From Defluviitaleaceae bacterium (GTDB lineage: Bacteria > Bacillota > Clostridia > Lachnospirales > WRAX01), in the NCBI GenBank assembly GCA_009785595.1, contig WQVZ01000012.1, positions 1 through 35,708 on the forward strand: 35,708 nucleotides of DNA, given 5' to 3'. Both the position numbers and the translations under genes were made by a program. The notes beneath the pieces were generated by a model. It did no database searches, was not told the DNA's origin, and worked only from the letters and a program-made list of their open reading frames with translations. This document shows, piece after piece, positions 31,507-35,708 of the stretch. Each line of letters begins with the position of its first letter. The first letter of the stretch is position 1.

Positions 31507-31950
31507 ATGAATTACAGCGATAAAGTTATGGATTATTTTTTAAACCCGCGTAATATGGGCGAAATCGAAGGCGCCAGCGGTATTGGTCTGGTGGGCAATG
31601 CCCGATGCGGCGATATTATGAAAATATATCTGGATATTGACGGTGGCAACATTATACGCGATGCCAAATTTAAAACATTTGGTTGCGGGGCCGCTGTGGC
31701 CACTTCTTCCATCGCGACTGAACTTATAATAGGCAAAACGGTGCAAGAAGCCCTGGAAATAACCAACAGCTCTGTTATGGAGGCTTTGGACGGCCTGCCC
31801 ACTGCCAAGGTGCATTGCTCGCTTTTGGCAGAAGAGGCCATACAGGCGGCATTGTGGGATTATGCCCAAAAAAACGGCATGGTGATAGAGGGGCTTAAAC
31901 CGCCCACATATGGCGGCCACGACCATCATCACGACGCAGATGAATCGTAG
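31507..31950 (+). CDS. iscU: Fe-S cluster scaffold IscU/NifU
   Basis: A 147-aa cytosolic scaffold that builds [2Fe-2S] and [4Fe-4S] clusters with IscS. The three ligand cysteines are in NARCGDIMKIYL (about 34), KTFGCGAAVATSS (about 60) and KVHCSLLAEEAI (about 103). Length and order match IscU. The C terminus GGHDHHHDADES is a His/Asp-rich tail not typical of the family, perhaps a metal contact. The start follows AAGGAG. The stop TAG is part of a GTAGGGGCG repeat. No IscA, HscA or ferredoxin follows, as usual in Clostridia. Confidence 0.93.
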   Translation: MNYSDKVMDYFLNPRNMGEIEGASGIGLVGNARCGDIMKIYLDIDGGNIIRDAKFKTFGCGAAVATSSIATELIIGKTVQEALEITNSSVMEALDGLPTAKVHCSLLAEEAIQAALWDYAQKNGMVIEGLKPPTYGGHDHHHDADES

Positions 31951-31975
31951 GGGCGACCTTTGGTTGCCCGGTTTT
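31946..31975. repeat. GTAGGGGCGACC-type palindromic repeat (copy 4)
   Basis: GGGCGACC pairs with GGTTGCCC (wobble) around a two- or three-base loop. It is almost identical to the right end of the element at 27771, supplies the iscU stop codon, and lies just before the GAGGAGG of purH. Confidence 0.75.
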
Positions 31976-31989
31976 GAGGAGGATTTTTA

Positions 31990-33543
31990 ATGGCAAAACG
32001 CGCATTAATAAGTGTTTGGGATAAGGCCGGGGTTGTGGAATTTGCCGCCGGCCTAGTTAGTTTTGGTTACGAAATTATCTCCACCGGCTCTACCCGCAAA
32101 ACCATTATGGATGCGGGCATACCCGCCACCGAGGTGGCTCAAATTACGGGCTTTCCCGAATGTCTGGACGGCCGGGTAAAAACCCTGCACCCTGCCATAC
32201 ACGGCGGTATTTTGGCACGGCGTGATGTGGCCGCACATATGGACTTTTTGGCCGACAACACCATCGGCACCATTGATATTGTGTGTGTAAATCTATATCC
32301 CTTTAAAGAGACCATTTTAAAACCCGGCGCAACCTTGCCGGAGATTATCGAAAACATAGACATTGGCGGCCCGGCTATGATACGTTCTGCCGCTAAAAAC
32401 AATGATGCCGTAAGTGTTATTGTTGATGCGGCTGATTATGCCGCTGTACTTGCAGAACTGGCGGATAGCGGTCAAATTTCCGCACAAACCCGCTTTGCCC
32501 TGGCGGCCAAGGCATATGCCCACACAGCGGCATATGATGCGCTGATAGCCCAGCATTTGGGCAAATTGGCGGGCGCGCCGGAATTTCCGGACAAGCTAAC
32601 CCTAACATACGAAAAAGCCCAGGATTTGCGCTATGGAGAAAACCCCCACCAGCAAGCGGCTTTTTATCGCGAAATTGGGGCGGCGGCCACAGACCTTGTA
32701 AATGCCCAGCAGCTCCACGGCAAGGAGCTATCTTTTAACAATATCAATGATACTCATGGTGCACTGGAACTGCTGCGAGAATTTGACGAGCCTACCATAG
32801 TGGCGGTAAAGCACTCTACCCCATGCGGCGTAGGCTGCGGCGCAACCCTGCATGAAGCCTATATCAAGGCATATCAAGCCGACCCTGTGTCCATCTTCGG
32901 CGGCATTATCGCTGCAAACTGCCCCGTGGACGAGGCCACTGCGGCAGAAATTGACAAAATTTTCGTAGAAATTGTGATTGCTCCTGGTTTTACAGACGGG
33001 GCTCTTGATATATTGCGCAAGAAAAAGAACCTGCGGCTACTGCAATTGCCTAATATTGACCAAAGCACGCCAAAAACCGGCCAAGATTTTAAAAAAGTAA
33101 GCGGTGGGCTGCTTATACAGGCAGCGGATGACCTGCTGCTAAGCGAAATACAGTGCGTTACCGACAGAAAACCCACCGAAACCGAAATGGCCGACCTGCT
33201 TTTTGCCTGGAAACTAGCCAAACACGTAAAATCCAACGGCATTGCCATTGGCAAAAACGGCCAATCCTTAGGTCTTGCCGGTGGCCAAGTATGCCGCATT
33301 TGGGCGGCAAAACAGGCCATAGATCACTCCCACGAATATTTTGGCGCAGAAGCCACAATTGGTGCTGCCCTGGCCAGCGATGCTTTCTTCCCCTTTGCTG
33401 ATTGTGTGGAAGAGGCCCATAAGGCCGGCATTACCACCATCATCCAACCCGGCGGCAGCATGAATGATAACCTGTCCATCGAGACCTGCAACAAGTATGG
33501 CATCGCCATGGTGTTTACCGGCGTGCGGCATTTTAGGCATTGA
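31990..33543 (+). CDS. purH: bifunctional AICAR formyltransferase / IMP cyclohydrolase PurH
   Basis: A 517-aa cytosolic enzyme for the last two steps of IMP synthesis. Residues 1-190 are the MGS-like cyclohydrolase (ALISVWDKAGVVEFA, EIISTGSTRKTI, GRVKTLHPAIHGGIL, CVNLYPF). Residues 200-517 are the formyltransferase, with QDLRYGENPHQQAAFY, VAVKHSTPCGVG (active-site Lys-His) and SDAFFPFADCVEEAHKAGI near 460. The end, VFTGVRHFRH, is canonical, so the gene is complete. It follows GAGGAGG and the iscU gene by 39 bp. No other pur genes are in the window. Confidence 0.96.
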   Translation: MAKRALISVWDKAGVVEFAAGLVSFGYEIISTGSTRKTIMDAGIPATEVAQITGFPECLDGRVKTLHPAIHGGILARRDVAAHMDFLADNTIGTIDIVCVNLYPFKETILKPGATLPEIIENIDIGGPAMIRSAAKNNDAVSVIVDAADYAAVLAELADSGQISAQTRFALAAKAYAHTAAYDALIAQHLGKLAGAPEFPDKLTLTYEKAQDLRYGENPHQQAAFYREIGAAATDLVNAQQLHGKELSFNNINDTHGALELLREFDEPTIVAVKHSTPCGVGCGATLHEAYIKAYQADPVSIFGGIIAANCPVDEATAAEIDKIFVEIVIAPGFTDGALDILRKKKNLRLLQLPNIDQSTPKTGQDFKKVSGGLLIQAADDLLLSEIQCVTDRKPTETEMADLLFAWKLAKHVKSNGIAIGKNGQSLGLAGGQVCRIWAAKQAIDHSHEYFGAEATIGAALASDAFFPFADCVEEAHKAGITTIIQPGGSMNDNLSIETCNKYGIAMVFTGVRHFRH

Positions 33544-33629
33544 AGTTGACAGGGGATGTGGCGCGACCTTGGAGCTTGTAAACAGCTTGGGATTTGACAG
33601 CGGCAGAAGTGTGCAGGGGGATTATCGCA

Positions 33630-34439
33630 TTGATTTACAAGGTGGATGAAGGATTTTTAATCAGCGAATACAATCCGTTTGCCAAGATTGCTTACGACAA
33701 TTCGTGGATCATTTTTTGCTTGACAGATTCTGAGGATTATCACACCATGAATGGAGGCATTATAAAGTCTGCCTACACACTTAGGGTTAGCAGAAGATGC
33801 CCTCAATGGCGTATGTCGGTTATGGACTTCATAGGGTTTAATGAGTCGCGTAATAAAAATATTGTTTTGTCCATTTCTGATGAAGACTTGAAGGAGGCCG
33901 AGAATTTTTACGGCCAGCATAGCTTTGATGACAAATATTTAAGAGACTATGAGCCTGAATTTTTAATCCACAGCACGACACGTGAAAACTGGGAAAGCAT
34001 TAAAAAAGATTATTGCTTAAAGTCATGGAATATCTTGAAGCGTGAAAGGCCCGACTGGGAGCATTCACCCATAGGCAAACAATTGGGCGACCCCGATGAT
34101 TTTAGCAATTACATCATGTTTTCGTCCGGCAGTATATCCGGCGAGATTGTTGTGCTCTCAAAGCAAAAAGGCAGTGTGACGATGCAGGATGTGTGCTATA
34201 AACCCGGGGTGAGATTATATTTTGACGCAAGAAAAATTGCCAAACATGGATTATTAGTCCGGGACGGCTGTCATTTAAAAGTTAAGGACACTCTTCCGTT
34301 AAGCCCATATCTAACATGGGTTGGCGATTGGAAAAGCGCAGGCTTGGCCAGTAATGTTTCAACCCCGAAAGAATTTACTGTAGCAGCAAACGAAAAGTTC
34401 AATGAATTATTTAATGCAAAAGTTAAAACAACATTTTAA
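33630..34439 (+). CDS. conserved uncharacterised protein with a possible KptA/ADP-ribosyltransferase-like domain
   Basis: A 269-aa cytosolic protein. The start is taken as TTG at 33630, nine bases after AGGGGG; the track start (33594) has no site. Residues 1-115 contain EGFLISEYNPFAKIAYDNSW and a beta-rich stretch ending at IGFNESRNKNIVLS. Residues 130-255 read EPEFLIHSTTRENWESI, YIMFSSGSISGEIVV, VRLYFDARKIA, LLVRDGCHLKVKDTLPLSPY. The H-(S/A)-T-x-x-x-x-W-x-x-I entry with later beta strands resembles KptA/ART folds, which transfer ADP-ribose or remove 2'-phosphates. I infer this from pattern only. The codon use is more AT-rich than purH, so it may be acquired. Confidence 0.55.
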   Translation: MIYKVDEGFLISEYNPFAKIAYDNSWIIFCLTDSEDYHTMNGGIIKSAYTLRVSRRCPQWRMSVMDFIGFNESRNKNIVLSISDEDLKEAENFYGQHSFDDKYLRDYEPEFLIHSTTRENWESIKKDYCLKSWNILKRERPDWEHSPIGKQLGDPDDFSNYIMFSSGSISGEIVVLSKQKGSVTMQDVCYKPGVRLYFDARKIAKHGLLVRDGCHLKVKDTLPLSPYLTWVGDWKSAGLASNVSTPKEFTVAANEKFNELFNAKVKTTF

Positions 34440-34535
34440 GGCTGACACCTATTTTATGTCAATCGGAACATTTTTTCATGCGCATGCGTCTGGATATTAT
34501 GACCTAGTCAAATAATATATCTAAGGAGAACCAAA

Positions 34536-35273
34536 ATGAAAAAGATAGTATCAATTTTGCTTGTAATATTCCTGCTGGTCGGGGTTTTGGCCGCTTGCGG
34601 CCGAGGGGCAGAGGCGGATGAGGTTGACACGCCACAACCTACAGAGACTCCTGTTTTAGAGGAGCCGCCCAGACCGGAATTGGAGCTAAAAATCTCCCTT
34701 GCAAGCAACGAGCTTTTAGGCACATTTGACCATCTGCATGAAGTGGACTACACCGTTCTGCGCGAGGCCATATACGGCAGCGGGGTTGAGCGTCTTAACG
34801 GGGACAAGCTTGTTATTTGGGCAAATGTCCCGTTATATGACCTTAGCCTTATAGCAATAACAAGCGATTTTGTAGATGACAATCTTGTTTTTATTCCCGT
34901 GAACGCCATTGGTAATACCGAGGCGTTGCTGCCCGGCCAGGCACTTGTTATTGATCACTATGTTGAAGGAGGCACACGGCCCACAAGTGGGATAAGTTTT
35001 GCCTCCGAAAGCGGCGAAAGGCATTATTTTTGGATGCTGGCGGACCAGAGTGTTAGTATGTATCCCAACCCCTTTAGCGAGCCCGATTTTCTTGGATTGT
35101 TCGAGGATGGGTCACTTGAAATTGAAGTTAGACGGGACGGGCGTGCGAGCCAGTACTTTACTGTGACATTAGACGAAATTGGAGACGCAGACCCAATTGA
35201 TTGGTTTGTTGAAAACCGGCATCTTTGGTATTTGTTTATTTTGTCGGAGTTTGCATGGGCAAGCCAGTATTAA
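34536..35273 (+). CDS. putative lipoprotein of unknown function
   Basis: A 245-aa surface lipoprotein. The signal peptide MKKIVSILLVIFLLVGVLAAC has a clear VLAAC lipobox (Cys at 21). A short acidic Pro/Thr linker to about 50 leads into a beta-rich domain (VWANVPLYDLSLIAITSDFV, then a strand with PGQALVIDHYVEGG) and ends in LWYLFILSEFAWASQY. I recognise no named family. It follows AAGGAG at normal spacing and precedes the methyltransferase by 28 bp, so they are probably co-transcribed. Confidence 0.75.
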   Translation: MKKIVSILLVIFLLVGVLAACGRGAEADEVDTPQPTETPVLEEPPRPELELKISLASNELLGTFDHLHEVDYTVLREAIYGSGVERLNGDKLVIWANVPLYDLSLIAITSDFVDDNLVFIPVNAIGNTEALLPGQALVIDHYVEGGTRPTSGISFASESGERHYFWMLADQSVSMYPNPFSEPDFLGLFEDGSLEIEVRRDGRASQYFTVTLDEIGDADPIDWFVENRHLWYLFILSEFAWASQY

Positions 35274-35301
35274 TCAAGGCTTTTAGGAGGAAAAAACAAT
35301 A

Positions 35302-35708
35302 ATGAACAATACATTTTCAGACAGATTTGTAGCTGACGAAAAGAACCTTGCGCTATTGCAAGAAACAATGTGGGGGTCGAATGGTATACGGCAAGCCGAA
35401 GAATTGGCTTCGTATTTTACAATCACCGAGGATATGAAAATCCTTGATTTGGGTTGCGGGCCAGGTCTGTCATCGCTGTATTTGGTGCAAGAATATGGCG
35501 CAAAAGTTTTTGCTGCTGACCTGTACGCTGACCCGACCGAGAATCATGAGCGGTTTCAATCCCTTGGCATAGCGGATAAAATCGTTCCGATGATGCTCGA
35601 CGCAACACAGCCGCTGCCTTTTGCAAGGGGCTATTTTGATGTGATTTTTTCTGTTGGCGCATATAATATGTTTGGCGATAACGAAGAAGCATTGCAAAAT
35701 TTTATTTC
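35302..35708 (+). CDS. SAM-dependent methyltransferase, N-terminal part (cut by window edge)
   Basis: The ORF starts at the ATG at 35302 behind AGGAGG and stays open to the end of the window (135 codons seen), so it is absent from the track. The N terminus is FSDRFVADEKNLALLQETMW. Motif I is KILDLGCGPGLSS near residue 50, followed by VFAADLYADP with the acidic ribose contact at the end of strand 2, a DATQPLPF segment and YFDVIFSVGAYNMFG (motifs II and III). This is a class I Rossmann methyltransferase; the substrate is unknown. Confidence 0.85.
   Translation, partial: MNNTFSDRFVADEKNLALLQETMWGSNGIRQAEELASYFTITEDMKILDLGCGPGLSSLYLVQEYGAKVFAADLYADPTENHERFQSLGIADKIVPMMLDATQPLPFARGYFDVIFSVGAYNMFGDNEEALQNFI

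Noticed and set aside
8451-31975. CRISPR array from repeated GTAGGGG units
   Set aside because: The repeats are kilobases apart, palindromic and without regular spacers; no cas gene is present.

Overview
The window looks like the chromosome of a spore-forming, anaerobic Clostridia-type Firmicute, probably uncultured. The evidence is a sporulation sigma factor (SigK), strong GGAGG ribosome sites, consensus SigA promoters, a T-box leader, NiaR/NiaX niacin control, a clostridial-style Mrp operon and an IscR-IscS-IscU cluster. I cannot name the species from sequence alone.

Layout. 1-1.7 kb: the C-terminal end of a DUF4143 ATPase, an uncharacterised small gene, an XRE regulator with two HTH units, and the N-terminal half of sigK. 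SigK stops at the point where skin-type elements split this gene in other sporeformers. 2.2-3.8 kb: uridine-kinase-like P-loop protein, GNAT acetyltransferase, thioredoxin and a strong bidirectional terminator. 3.8-5.7 kb (minus): an ABC-F protein with its own promoter, a 47-codon leader ORF and an intrinsic terminator just before its start codon, which together look like antibiotic-type attenuation.

5.7-13.0 kb (plus): a seven-gene operon behind a perfect SigA promoter. It encodes an MBOAT acyltransferase, a DltD-like SGNH protein with Cys in the nucleophile position, a lipoprotein, a membrane-anchored transglutaminase with Ig-like repeats, an Asp/Glu-type racemase, a DltA-like adenylating enzyme and an acyl carrier protein. 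This resembles a dlt (teichoic acid D-alanylation) pathway rebuilt around a racemase and a transglutaminase. It is my main candidate for an undescribed system. 13.0-14.3 kb: niaR and niaX with a 12+12 bp palindromic operator overlapping the start of transcription of niaX. 14.4 kb: tRNA-Trp.

14.5-18.3 kb (minus): DUF421 membrane protein, MntP, S66 LD-carboxypeptidase-like protein, and a secreted S1 serine protease whose promoter spacer is a (TA)n tract. 18.6-20.5 kb: a conserved clostridial protein of unknown role with a Gly-His run, and a two-gene minus operon of unknown function sharing a short motif. 20.6-23.4 kb (minus): metQ, metI and metN (without NIL domain) under a Met-specific T-box. 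23.5-27.7 kb (plus): Mrp antiporter genes E-F-G-B-C-D, without the large MrpA core. 28-33.5 kb (plus): MATE efflux pump, Rrf2/IscR, IscS, IscU, PurH. 33.6-35.7 kb: a conserved uncharacterised protein, a lipoprotein and a methyltransferase cut by the window edge.

Two kinds of palindrome are scattered between genes. Short GTAGGGGCG-type hairpins often supply the stop codon of the gene before them. Long inverted-repeat elements of 100-206 bp sit in the 5' leader of metN, before the MATE gene, and between iscS and iscU. No CRISPR array, rRNA, transposase or replication origin was seen.
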